Positions 1 through 9,018 of a stretch of DNA of 64,000 nucleotides are shown in pieces. The notes below the pieces were generated by a model. That model ran no database searches and was not told where the DNA came from. It saw only the letters and a program-made list of their open reading frames with translations. The translations under genes and the position numbers were made by a program. Numbering within the stretch: position 1 is the stretch's first letter; each line of letters opens with the position of its first letter. Source of the stretch: a bacterium (GTDB taxonomy: Bacteria; Eisenbacteria; RBG-16-71-46; CAIMUX01); the NCBI GenBank assembly GCA_030431975.1, contig JAUIHP010000019.1, positions 62,001 through 126,000 of the forward strand, written 5' to 3'.

Positions 1-1
1 C

Positions 2-1396
2 TACGCAACGCATCCCGAAAACATCGACTTTGACAAGTCGCTCAAGATTCTCGGCATCGAGATCGGAAAGATCCGCGGGAATATCGGCATGCAGCGGGAC
101 TGGGATGATTTGGGCGATCCGGAAACCTGGGGTGCTGTCGTCTATGCGGCCGATTCGGACTTCCGTGTTCCGACCCTTCCCTCGGACGAGTTCGAGCCGT
201 ACCCCGGCGCCGAAGTTCGCATTCTCGGAATGCGGGACGGAGAGATCGAAGAGGTCGCCTTTGAACTGGATCGTGAACTGGACATGGAAGTCTGGGCGAC
301 CGGCGAATGGATCCGGCGCGGACGTTACTTCGCCGACCACGTGTGGATGGTCGATCGTTCGGACTGGAGCCGCGTGTGGGCGCTCGATCCGGACAACATG
401 CATCACGCAGGCGGGGCCGACAAGAACCAGGCTTTTTCCGGGACGATCCGAATCCCGGCCGGAACGTACATGGTCACCGTCGCCACGGACGACTCTCACG
501 CCACCGGCTCATGGAATGCAGCGCCTCCTTGGGACCCGGACAGCTGGGGACTCGCGATGAGGGTCAAGGACCCGTCCGACCGCTCTGCCTTTCATATCAT
601 TTCTGAAACGGCGCGACCGGAACCTGTCATCGGGTTGACCCAGGTTGGCGACGACGAGTTCGTTACCAGTCCCTTCCACCTGACCCGCGAAGCTCGCATC
701 CTCGTGCGTGCGACCGGCGAGCAGGTCAGTCAGGAACGCGAGTTCGTCGACTTCGGTTGGATCGAAAGCGTCGGCGACTTCGAGGAAGTCTGGTCGATGT
801 CCGGAGACTTTTCCTATCCGGCCGGAGGTGCGCGAAAGAACCGCCTGATCGAAGAGGTCATCACGCTTCCTGCAGGCAACTACTCCCTTTGCTATTTCAC
901 AGACGACTCGCACAGCTACGATGACTGGAACACGGACGCACCGTTCGATCCCGACTTCTGGGGCATCTCCATCGCCGACGTCGAGAACAGCGCGTCACCG
1001 GCCATCGTTCCGGGACATACCGACGACCGCCGGGCCATCGTCAGCATCACTCCCGTCGAGAGCGACGAGCACATCGTCCGCCGCTTCGAGGTCACGGATC
1101 CGTTGCAGGTGAAGATCCTCGCCGTCGGTGAAGGCACGCGGGGAGAGATGCACGATTTCGGTTGGCTGGAACGCTCCAGCGACGGCCGCGTCGTTTGGGA
1201 GATGGAGTACGAGTTCACCCGGGAAGCGGGCGGCGCCCGAAAGAACCGGGAAGTCCGGGAGACCCTGTCACTGGAGCCCGGTCGCTACGAACTGCACTAC
1301 CAGACGGACGGATCCCACGCCTTTGGCGACTGGAACGCGTCGCCGCCGCGGCGCCCTCACTTGTGGGGGATTACGTTGGCGGAGATCCCGAAGTAG
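2..1396 (+). CDS. Protein with three tandem repeats of an unknown domain (5' truncated)
   Basis: The reading frame is open to the left edge, so the true start lies outside the window; 464 residues are visible. The visible part contains three copies, about 120 residues each, of one domain. Each copy holds a 'G...F.D..W' segment, a 'GGA.KN' motif, a 'LPAG.Y' type strand and a closing 'DD/DG-SH....WN..PP..P..WG' motif (copies near residues 95-185, 225-320 and 355-460). The spacing and alternating hydrophobic residues suggest beta-sandwich modules that bind a ligand or mediate adhesion. No catalytic motif is recognised and the export signal cannot be seen. I do not recognise the family. The next gene starts 31 bases downstream on the same strand. 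Confidence 0.8.
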   Translation, partial: YATHPENIDFDKSLKILGIEIGKIRGNIGMQRDWDDLGDPETWGAVVYAADSDFRVPTLPSDEFEPYPGAEVRILGMRDGEIEEVAFELDRELDMEVWATGEWIRRGRYFADHVWMVDRSDWSRVWALDPDNMHHAGGADKNQAFSGTIRIPAGTYMVTVATDDSHATGSWNAAPPWDPDSWGLAMRVKDPSDRSAFHIISETARPEPVIGLTQVGDDEFVTSPFHLTREARILVRATGEQVSQEREFVDFGWIESVGDFEEVWSMSGDFSYPAGGARKNRLIEEVITLPAGNYSLCYFTDDSHSYDDWNTDAPFDPDFWGISIADVENSASPAIVPGHTDDRRAIVSITPVESDEHIVRRFEVTDPLQVKILAVGEGTRGEMHDFGWLERSSDGRVVWEMEYEFTREAGGARKNREVRETLSLEPGRYELHYQTDGSHAFGDWNASPPRRPHLWGITLAEIPK

Positions 1397-1427
1397 GGGA
1401 CGGTCCAGCTCTCAAGAGGATGCCAGG

Positions 1428-2288
1428 ATGCTGTGCTTCTTCGTCTCCGACCTTCACGGTCATGTTGACCGCTACGAGAAGCTGTTTGCTGCTGTTCTTG
1501 AGCAACGGCCCACTGCGGTGTTTCTCGGAGGAGATCTCCTGCCCAATCCTTGGGTTGCCGCCAACGTTGTCGAGCCTCGCCATCGGGACTTTGTCCACGG
1601 CTTTCTCGGGACCGAGTTCGCCCAGCTCCGCAGTGTTCTAGGGGCGGAGGCCCCGCGGGTCTTTCTGATTCTAGGGAACGACGATGGTCGCTTCCAAGAG
1701 CCGTCATTTCTTTCGCTGGCGGCTGCCGGCTGTTGGGAGTATGTGCATGATCGTCGCGTCGCCTTCTTCGATTGGACCGTCTACGGATACTCCTGTGTTC
1801 CGCCAAGTCCCTTCCAGCTGAAGGATTGGGAGCGCTACGATGTCTCCCGATTCATCGATCCTGGGTGCGTAAGTCCGGAGGAAGGGATGCGCTCGGTCCC
1901 GGTTTCGCCGGAGGTGGCGCGGTACGCCACCATTGCCAAGGACTTGGACTCGCTGGTAGGGGAAGACGACATGACGCGGGCTATCTTCCTCTTTCACGCT
2001 CCGCCATATCAAACGGATCTGGATCGAGCGGCCCTCGACGGAATGACGGTCGACCATGCTCCTCTGGACGTCCATATTGGGAGCATCGCGGTCCGGCGGA
2101 TGATCGAGTGCAGACAGCCCTACCTGAGCCTCCACGGGCACGTCCACGAGGCGCCCCGTATCACGGGCCAGTGGCGAGGTCGCATCGGGCGGACCCAACT
2201 ATTCACCGCAGCTCACGATGGGCCGGAACTTGCTCTCGTTCGGTTCGATCCCGCCGCCTTGGATGCGGCAGAGCGGACACTGCTTTAG
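1428..2288 (+). CDS. Calcineurin-like metallophosphoesterase
   Basis: A 286-residue cytoplasmic protein with the metallophosphoesterase signature in order: DLHGH near residue 8, GGD near 36, GND(D) near 84, HAPPY near 187 and HGHVH near 236. These are the two-metal ligands of the calcineurin-like fold. The ATG at 1428 is chosen because it places DLHGH at the N-terminus as usual for the family and has AGAGGA 7 bases upstream. No signal peptide is visible. The substrate could be a phosphodiester, phosphoprotein or nucleotide and cannot be told from sequence. Its stop codon overlaps the stop of the convergent downstream gene by 4 bases. Confidence 0.85.
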   Translation: MLCFFVSDLHGHVDRYEKLFAAVLEQRPTAVFLGGDLLPNPWVAANVVEPRHRDFVHGFLGTEFAQLRSVLGAEAPRVFLILGNDDGRFQEPSFLSLAAAGCWEYVHDRRVAFFDWTVYGYSCVPPSPFQLKDWERYDVSRFIDPGCVSPEEGMRSVPVSPEVARYATIAKDLDSLVGEDDMTRAIFLFHAPPYQTDLDRAALDGMTVDHAPLDVHIGSIAVRRMIECRQPYLSLHGHVHEAPRITGQWRGRIGRTQLFTAAHDGPELALVRFDPAALDAAERTLL

Positions 2289-5200
2289 CCGGATTCCCCT
2301 TTTAGAACGAGTCGTTGGGCCCGGTCGGTGATGGCGTCGATCTTGATCGCGAAACTCGTACGCCGCTCGATATCCGAGTCCGTCACCCAATGGAGGTCGA
2401 GCAGACCGGGGCTCTGATAGCCGGTGCGGAGAAAGTTGATTTCCGCGAGGGATTGGCTCCAACCATCGAGCCAGAGCTTGAGATCCCTTTTTTGCTCTGC
2501 GTCGCCCATGTGGTGGAGAAGGAGGTCGATGTCACTTCCCGGACCGGCTGTTCCGTTCTTCGTGCTTCCGATGAGGTACAGTCCGGCGATTCCGAATTTC
2601 TCGCCGTCGAGCTCCATGCCCAGACGCTCCGCCATCCGGAGCCGCCACTGCCAGTGGTTTTGCGGGGTGTAGCTTTCGGGGATCGGTTCGCCCGATGTGG
2701 GACGTCCTCCTTCCTCCCCACTTTCCGTCGGCGATCCGAATACTCCCACCGCCTCGTCGATGTCGGCGTTCATCAGGATCTGAAGAATGCGACCGTTCGT
2801 TTCGCGAGGAATCTCGATCACTCGGACGGTCTCGTCCAAGTGTTCGCACTCGGGAAGGATGTCCGAGAGAAGGTTTCGGCTTCTTCGAAGGAAGCCTTCG
2901 TTGAACACGGTGTCCGGGTCGTCGGGGTAGAGCGGGAGGTAGCGGATGCCCGCTTCGACAAGATCCTGGAAGAAGTGGGTCCCGAAGGAGAGATCTGGGA
3001 CGTAGTTTCCCCGCTTGCGCGCGATCTCGATCAATACGGCGGTGTTGTTGATGTCGGAATAAGTGACGCTAACGCCGAGCTTGATGTCACCACGGCTTCC
3101 CCAGCGTCCGGGTCCCATGAGGATGAACTGCCGTTTCGGAAGAACCTTGTTCAGTCCCCGTACCGCACCGCCCACATCACGAAGAAGTTCGAGACTCGCC
3201 AGTTCGGCGTAGCGGTTGGGATCGACGTACACGACGTGGGTGATGTCGGGTACGCGCCCATTGGAGACGAACCGGTTCGCACTGAAGAGGATCTGATTGC
3301 GGGGGAGATCGCGCGGGATCGGGCTCGGTGAACTCTCTAAGGAATAGCTCTGGGGACGGCATTGCAACAGGTAGAGGTTATCGCCGTCCGAGGCAAACTC
3401 GACGTCGACCGGGGTGCCCATCTTCGTCTCCAGGAGTTGGAGGATGGTACGGATCCGTTCGAGAAACGGCGTGTCTCCGAGGAGTCCATCGAAGGTGACG
3501 ACGAAGTCTGCGCTTTCCGTATCAGGAAGGAGGCCTACGGGGCGGCGTAGGTGGTTGCTTTCAACGATGGAGACGACGCGACGTAGGTGTGGATAGTCCG
3601 TTCCGCAGAGGCGGAGAATCTCGGCGACGTCCATCGTCTCGAACCGGTTCGTCCGCAGGTTGATGACGTCAATTTTGCGCGGTGAGTACCGGACGATCTC
3701 GTCGACGCTGGCGTTGACACGTAGGGTGGGTTGGCCTGGTGCGATCAGGACCGGGTAGTCGTCGGAAAGCCTGTCCACGGCCCGCGTGCCGAGACCCGGA
3801 ACGAGCCGAACCAGTCCGTCGTTCCGACGGATGCGGGGAGACCAGCGGAACTCGTTGTTGCTGAAAGCCACTCCGGAATAGGCGGGGAGGAAGAAATCGC
3901 CGACTTTCGTTCCCACCACCTCCTGGATCATGATCCCCATCTCTTCGTGCACGTCGAGAAGGCCACGCTCGGCTCGGTAGCCGATCGGATCGGGGCCGAA
4001 AGTAGACGCGTAGACCTCTGCGATGGCATCGAGAAGGGCGGCGAGCCGCTCCGTCCGGGTGCCCTGGTTGGCGAGGAAGAGACTCTTGTACTTCCCGGAG
4101 AAGGAGGACCCGGTGCGGTCCTCGAGAAGGCTGGAACTCCTCACGATGATTGGTCGATCACCCAGGTCGTCGAGAGCCACGGAGAGACGGCTGCGAATGT
4201 CAGGGGGGAATGCGGAGTGCTTGAAAGCCTGGATCAGGTGCGGGTAGCCCTGTCGAACATGCTCGATCGTGTCATACTTGCGAACGTACACGTCCTCGAG
4301 GCTGTTGAAGCGAATGAACTCGAGGATCCCGTCCGAGGCGATGTACCAGGTCTTCGGCGCCTGTACGCCCTGGAGGAGAGACTCCTCGGTTTGTCCCCTT
4401 CGGACGACCTGGGTGGCGAGAAAGAGCCCCGCGCTCTTGCCCCCCAGTTTTCCATGGCTTCGGGAAGGGTGGATGACTTTGGGGAGGAGGTCGTGGAAAT
4501 CCTCTACTTCAACGAATCCTTTGGCCGTGTTAATGAAGTCGACCTGGTCGGTGAAGCAACGTCGAAGCAGGGATACCTTGAGGCCCGTGCTGAGAGGAGA
4601 GGGAAGGGTCCCAGGATCGAGTGCGAGAGCTCTGTGGCGCTCGAGAGCGTCGGCTACCTCGCCGATCGAGGTCGCCGGGTCCTCGAGTACGTCGGCCAGA
4701 AAGCTTGTCCGATCCTCACGAATCCAACGTTGGACACAGTCGGTAATTTCGTCGTCCGAGAGGTGGAGCGAGGCACACTCGAACGTCTCATTCGTGAATT
4801 CAGTCGCGTCCGTCGGTCCAAAGCGGAGGCTTGGACGGTTCTCCGCGGTCATCGAGTCCTCCGGATCGGTTACCGTCGGCCCGAGAGCGCGGAGGAGTCT
4901 TTCACTTCCGGGGTATCCGCTCCAGCAAAGGTGATTGACCATTCGGCGGGTGATCCGGGCAAGAAGCTTCTCGTCGGCGTTCCTGAGAAAGTCGACGATT
5001 ACTTTCCAACGGTGATGCCCAACGGATTGAGTCTGCTTGGTCGCTTCCTGCCAGCTTGCGAGTGCTGAGCGAAGGCGTTCTTGGCTTAGCAAATGGCCGA
5101 TCCGCTCCGCAATCGAGTTGATCAGTCGCTGCTCGTCTTCGAGAAAGGGGCCGATGTCGGCGGCTGGCTTCTTGTGCGTGTAGAAGACCTCGACCAGTCC

Positions 5201-5482
5201 TTCGGGCTCTCCTTCTACGATGATCTTCGCCTCTTGGCGCCAGAGGGACTCTTCGAAGTCGAGCGGCTGGAAACACTGGTCTCCGAGGGTGATCCTGGCT
5301 CTGCACTCCTCAGGGTACTGCCATCCCTCCGGGATTCTGGCCACGATCTTGTCCATGGCTTCCCCCACGGACGCGTCCGGGACGTGAAGGATCTCGTCCA
5401 CGCGGTAGAGACAGGTGAGTTCCTTCGCCCGCTCCCGGAGGTCGCGCAGGATCTCATCCAAGGGTTGGTCGTTCGTAGTCAT
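2285..5482 (-). CDS. GAF / PEP-pyruvate-binding / nucleotidyltransferase fusion protein
   Basis: A 1065-residue cytoplasmic protein. The N-terminal ~25-190 resembles a GAF-type sensor. Residues ~330-710 form a PPDK_N (ATP-grasp, PEP/pyruvate-binding) domain, with a GGKSAG nucleotide loop, a VRSSSLLED motif and a closing LLQCRPQ. A further domain at ~780-850 has GPGRWGSRG and FGTHFFQD and is shared with the upstream paralog. The last ~100 residues contain GS...G.GSDIDLLL, the polymerase-beta nucleotidyltransferase signature. The swivelling phospho-histidine domain of true PEP synthase or PPDK (TGG..SHxAI) is not seen, so classical PEP synthesis is unlikely. The start at 5482 overlaps the upstream stop as ATGA, suggesting translational coupling. 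Role unknown, perhaps regulatory. Confidence 0.8.
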   Translation of the reverse strand: MTTNDQPLDEILRDLRERAKELTCLYRVDEILHVPDASVGEAMDKIVARIPEGWQYPEECRARITLGDQCFQPLDFEESLWRQEAKIIVEGEPEGLVEVFYTHKKPAADIGPFLEDEQRLINSIAERIGHLLSQERLRSALASWQEATKQTQSVGHHRWKVIVDFLRNADEKLLARITRRMVNHLCWSGYPGSERLLRALGPTVTDPEDSMTAENRPSLRFGPTDATEFTNETFECASLHLSDDEITDCVQRWIREDRTSFLADVLEDPATSIGEVADALERHRALALDPGTLPSPLSTGLKVSLLRRCFTDQVDFINTAKGFVEVEDFHDLLPKVIHPSRSHGKLGGKSAGLFLATQVVRRGQTEESLLQGVQAPKTWYIASDGILEFIRFNSLEDVYVRKYDTIEHVRQGYPHLIQAFKHSAFPPDIRSRLSVALDDLGDRPIIVRSSSLLEDRTGSSFSGKYKSLFLANQGTRTERLAALLDAIAEVYASTFGPDPIGYRAERGLLDVHEEMGIMIQEVVGTKVGDFFLPAYSGVAFSNNEFRWSPRIRRNDGLVRLVPGLGTRAVDRLSDDYPVLIAPGQPTLRVNASVDEIVRYSPRKIDVINLRTNRFETMDVAEILRLCGTDYPHLRRVVSIVESNHLRRPVGLLPDTESADFVVTFDGLLGDTPFLERIRTILQLLETKMGTPVDVEFASDGDNLYLLQCRPQSYSLESSPSPIPRDLPRNQILFSANRFVSNGRVPDITHVVYVDPNRYAELASLELLRDVGGAVRGLNKVLPKRQFILMGPGRWGSRGDIKLGVSVTYSDINNTAVLIEIARKRGNYVPDLSFGTHFFQDLVEAGIRYLPLYPDDPDTVFNEGFLRRSRNLLSDILPECEHLDETVRVIEIPRETNGRILQILMNADIDEAVGVFGSPTESGEEGGRPTSGEPIPESYTPQNHWQWRLRMAERLGMELDGEKFGIAGLYLIGSTKNGTAGPGSDIDLLLHHMGDAEQKRDLKLWLDGWSQSLAEINFLRTGYQSPGLLDLHWVTDSDIERRTSFAIKIDAITDRAQRLVLKGESG

Positions 5483-7248
5483 CGTGTCTCTGTCCGACTG
5501 CGAACACCCGAGGACCCGATCTTCCAAACGGCGCCCCGTCGCCTGTGCCCGTCGACTCCGATCCGAATCGGTGTCCGGACGTGCCGAACGTACTCGTCCT
5601 CGTGCACGACTTCCTGCGCAGCAAGCCAACGCCAGTCTACTCGAGCCTCCTCCGAAACGTTCACACTGAGGTAGAGGACTCCGAGACTCGTGACGTTGTG
5701 AAAGAAGTGGGACCCTTGGCTACCCTCGGCCCAGAAGTTGGGTAGGGAGACCTCGACGATGGCCCGGGCCCCGTCGATCTGTTCCCAGCGAACCGGGATG
5801 CCTCCCCAGGGGTCGGTTGTCCCCCAGCGGCCAAACCCCACAAGGAGGTAGGGGCGTTGGTCGGCGCAGAGGGCGGCATTCCTCTCGGCCACCTGAGCAG
5901 CGATTTGGACGGTTGAGCCCGGATCGAAAGTCTCCGGGCGAAGGTAGACAATGTCTTCGATCTCGTCGAGATAGCCGTTTCCAATGGCAGACCGGCACGT
6001 CAGAAGTAGGCTATCGTCGTCGAGGCTCGTTTCCTCGATCTCGACTTCCTCCCCGGTCACGACCATCGGGCGGACCTGTAGGAGGCCGAGGAGGGGGCGT
6101 TCCCTCTCCGGGCTCCAGTCCACGACCAGCTCGATCTCGACGTCGACTTCGAACGCCTTGTGGCATAGACGAAGGACTTCTCGGAGTGCTTCGTTGAACG
6201 ACTGGGACGAGGATCGTAGGAGGGGAGCGAAGTCGAGTACCCGGGGCCCGGAACGCGCGATCCCCGGGGTCATTCGGTCAGAGCCGGAATCCCAGGTCGA
6301 GGCGAGTCGCTCAAGTGAACCGTCGAACTCTGCGTCCGCCAAATCCGCCTCGACGAGGTGCTCGGTCTCAGTCGTCGGGTCGAAGACGGGCGGTTGACCC
6401 ATGCGAACGGCCCAGAAACGGTTCTGGGATTGGCGCAGCAGGTCGCGGTTCGATCCAAAGGGTGCGGGCTTCCGAGGATGTGCTGGAGAGTAGGTCCAGC
6501 ATGCACCGCCATCCACGATCGTCTTGCCGAGGCCCAGGGCGAGGCTGAAGACGCCATCCTCCGGTTGGACTCCATCGGGCGCGTAATAGTGAAAGCTTCG
6601 GCCGACGGCACTCAGTGTCGGGTAGAAGCGCTCCCAACGACGGCTGCCGACGACTTCCTGCACGAGGACCGCCATCTTTTCCTCTGAGACGGAACGCCCT
6701 GTTCTTCGTGCGTACGCGCGGGCGGCTCGGAAATAGGTCGAGGCATAGACCAGCTTGATGGCTTCGACGAGCTTCCGGAATCGCTTTGCCGGGTCTGGCT
6801 GATCGTTCGGAGTCATCTTAGTGGCGTAGATTCCGGCATACGGGCGTGCGAGGGCGTCCTCGAGAAGGCTCGACGAGCGTATCGCTAGCGGCTTACGAAC
6901 TCCGTCGATCAGGCTCTTGAGGTCACCCACCACTTCGGTCGGGAGCGAGGCCCGCTGGAAGGCGAGTGCGATCTCCGCGTCCTCGAGATCGGTTTGGGCG
7001 ATGCCCCCAAGATCGTTGCGTTCGATGAAGGCATCGAACAAGTCCGTTCCGAGAGCGACCGTTTGTGGAACGCGGACCTCAAAGGCGGTGTCTGCTGTCC
7101 GCGTTTGCGCGTGGCTCAGTACGTGGTGGACGAAAAGAAGGCCGGAACCCTTGCCCCCGATCTCGCCGCCTCCGATCTGGCCGAATGGCAGTCCAGATCG
7201 GAAGAAGTCCCGGTCGAACGGAGGGACCTTTGGGGATTGGTTATCCAA
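5479..7248 (-). CDS. PEP/pyruvate-binding domain protein, paralog of the downstream gene
   Basis: A 589-residue protein with a PPDK_N-type ATP-grasp domain: GGGEIGGKGSG near residue 25, IRSSSLLED near 125, and LLQVRPM near 390. It ends in a domain with GFGRWGTTD and GSHFFHN that matches the downstream paralog. No phospho-histidine swivel domain, GAF domain or nucleotidyltransferase is visible. The frame is open up to 7344, but I choose TTG at 7248: AAAAGGAA lies just upstream, and the longer form would overlap the glutamate dehydrogenase gene. It lies in an apparent operon with gdh (71-base gap) and is coupled to the next gene. The reaction is unknown; phosphotransfer to or from pyruvate is family-level inference only. 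Confidence 0.78.
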   Translation of the reverse strand: MDNQSPKVPPFDRDFFRSGLPFGQIGGGEIGGKGSGLLFVHHVLSHAQTRTADTAFEVRVPQTVALGTDLFDAFIERNDLGGIAQTDLEDAEIALAFQRASLPTEVVGDLKSLIDGVRKPLAIRSSSLLEDALARPYAGIYATKMTPNDQPDPAKRFRKLVEAIKLVYASTYFRAARAYARRTGRSVSEEKMAVLVQEVVGSRRWERFYPTLSAVGRSFHYYAPDGVQPEDGVFSLALGLGKTIVDGGACWTYSPAHPRKPAPFGSNRDLLRQSQNRFWAVRMGQPPVFDPTTETEHLVEADLADAEFDGSLERLASTWDSGSDRMTPGIARSGPRVLDFAPLLRSSSQSFNEALREVLRLCHKAFEVDVEIELVVDWSPERERPLLGLLQVRPMVVTGEEVEIEETSLDDDSLLLTCRSAIGNGYLDEIEDIVYLRPETFDPGSTVQIAAQVAERNAALCADQRPYLLVGFGRWGTTDPWGGIPVRWEQIDGARAIVEVSLPNFWAEGSQGSHFFHNVTSLGVLYLSVNVSEEARVDWRWLAAQEVVHEDEYVRHVRTPIRIGVDGHRRRGAVWKIGSSGVRSRTETR

Positions 7249-7319
7249 CGCGGTTCCTTTTGGGGGAGCGGGAGGACACTGCGGCTCGGTCAGTACCCTC
7301 CCGGTCGTTCCGGATGCGG

Positions 7320-8612
7320 TCAGACCCAGCCGCGGTCGTGACAAGCTTGGACGACCCGGCTGATAGCAATGATGTATGCCGCATCGCGCATGTACAGGTT
7401 TCGCTGCTTCGCCAGGCGGCTCACGCCAAGGAATGCGTGGGTCATCTTGACGTCGAGCTTGCCGAGCACTTCATCCTTTTCCCAATAGTAGTTCATATTA
7501 CTCTGGACCTGCTCGAAATAGCTGCACGTGACCCCGCCGGCATTGGCAAGAAGATCGGGAATCACGAAGGTCCCGCGCTCTCTCAGCACAAGATCGGCCT
7601 CCGGCGTGGTCGGTCCGTTGGCTCCTTCGGCGATAATCTTGACCCCACCATGGATCCTCTCGACGTTGTCGGCACGGATTTCGTTCTCCAGTGCGGCGGG
7701 GATGAGGATGTCGACCTCCTGTTCGAGCCACGCCTCTCCCGGCAGACGCTCATAACCAAGGCTGGCTGCTTTTTCTTTGTCGATTCCACCGAATCGGTCG
7801 GAAATGCTTCTGAGTTCATCGAGCCGGATGCCCTCGGGCTTGCGGTAGGCGTATGAGGTCTGGTCCTGCTGATCCCAGCAGGAGACGCAGAGGACCCGTC
7901 CACCAATTTGGTCGTAGAGTTCGATCGCGTGCTGGGCCACGTTGCCGAAGCCTTGGACAGATGCCGTGGTCTTGTCGGGACGCACGCCCATTTCTCGCAG
8001 CGCCTCGCGCATGGTGAAGACCACTCCGTAGCCGGTGGCCTCCGTACGGCCAAGTGATCCACCCATGGAGACGGGCTTTCCTGTAATGAACCCTGGGGCC
8101 TTCGAGCCGGAGATGGTCTCGAACTCGTCCAGCATCCATGTCATGTGCTGGGCCGAGGTCATCACGTCCGGCGCGGGAACGTCAATCGATGGCCCGACGT
8201 TCTTGACGACCTGTCGGACCCAGCCGCGACAGACTTGCTCTTGCTCTCTTTGGCTGAGGTTGTGGGGGTCGCACACGACGCCGCCCTTCGCTCCGCCGAG
8301 GGGGATGTCCAAGGTTGCGCACTTCCAGGTCATCCACATCGCAAGTGCGCGTACGGTGTCCTGGGTTTCCAGCGGGTGGAAGCGGATGCCGCCCTTCGAA
8401 GGACCCCGCGCGTCGTTGTGTTGGACCCGGAACGCTCGGAAGACCTGCACCGTCCCGGAGTCCATCCGGACTGGAATGGCGAAGGAATACTCGCGGAGAG
8501 GATCGCGCAGTAGTTCGCGGCTCGCCCCGTCGAGTTCGATCATGTCGGCCACCCGGTCGAACTGGCTCTGGGCCACAGTAAAGGAGTTGTAGGCTTTGTT
8601 CTTGTTCGTCAT
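7320..8612 (-). CDS. gdhA: Glutamate dehydrogenase (Glu/Leu/Phe/Val dehydrogenase family)
   Basis: A 430-residue protein matching hexameric glutamate dehydrogenase in length and motif order. The N-terminal substrate domain carries GPSKGGIRFHP near residue 90 and PLGGAKGGV near 125, which holds the catalytic lysine. The C-terminal Rossmann domain carries GFGNVAQH near 225 and later AEGANGPTTPEAD. It catalyses reversible oxidative deamination of glutamate to 2-oxoglutarate and ammonia; cofactor preference is not assigned. ATG at 8612 gives the normal N-terminus, with GGGAGG about 12 bases upstream. It leads an apparent operon with two PEP/pyruvate-binding proteins, linking nitrogen and central carbon metabolism. 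Confidence 0.92.
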   Translation of the reverse strand: MTNKNKAYNSFTVAQSQFDRVADMIELDGASRELLRDPLREYSFAIPVRMDSGTVQVFRAFRVQHNDARGPSKGGIRFHPLETQDTVRALAMWMTWKCATLDIPLGGAKGGVVCDPHNLSQREQEQVCRGWVRQVVKNVGPSIDVPAPDVMTSAQHMTWMLDEFETISGSKAPGFITGKPVSMGGSLGRTEATGYGVVFTMREALREMGVRPDKTTASVQGFGNVAQHAIELYDQIGGRVLCVSCWDQQDQTSYAYRKPEGIRLDELRSISDRFGGIDKEKAASLGYERLPGEAWLEQEVDILIPAALENEIRADNVERIHGGVKIIAEGANGPTTPEADLVLRERGTFVIPDLLANAGGVTCSYFEQVQSNMNYYWEKDEVLGKLDVKMTHAFLGVSRLAKQRNLYMRDAAYIIAISRVVQACHDRGWV

Positions 8613-9018
8613 GGCAGGTCATTCCCTCCCGAGTCCCGCAGGACAGCAATGTGCCAGTGCATTGAGCCCTGTTTTGGGCTCCCACCCAAGTAGGTAATGT
8701 TCCGTAGCAATCCGTCGCGTTTGTCGCGAATCCTGCGCTTCCGGGTCCACGACTTCTCCTCCCTGTCTGGCGACTGGAGTATCGTCGCGACTCTCTCAGC
8801 CAGGTTCCCACATCGAGTCGATCGGAACCGCATAGAGATTCTTATCGAAGGGGAGTGTTTCGTGGCCGGTGTACAGAGTCAGACGTCGTCCTTCGAACTC
8901 GTGAAGTGAGGCAGTGGGCCGCTGTCGCGGATTTCTGCCACGTCGTGACAGATTTACAAGGTCTGATCCGACGCGGCTGGCCAGGCGACTAGACGTTATT
9001 TGCTTGGTAGCTAGTAGC
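8613..9018. other. Intergenic region without a recognisable gene
   Basis: About 400 bases lie between the gdh start and the stop of the BNR-repeat gene. I see no convincing reading frame and no tRNA or rRNA signature. A short perfect hairpin, GAGCCC-tgtttt-GGGCTC, occupies 8664-8681, about 50 bases upstream of the gdh start; it has no U-tract on either strand. The gdh promoter and leader presumably lie here, but I cannot place a -10/-35 pair with confidence. Confidence 0.5.

Noticed and set aside
3731-5068. Long plus-strand open frame (~445 codons) opposite the PEP/pyruvate-binding gene
   Set aside because: It is an antisense shadow: the minus-strand frame carries ATP-grasp motifs, while this one has no domain, no Shine-Dalgarno and biased composition.
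8613-9018. tRNA or small RNA gene in the 400-base gap
   Set aside because: No cloverleaf, no TTCGA-type T-loop with a matching acceptor stem, and no promoter/terminator pair was found by eye.
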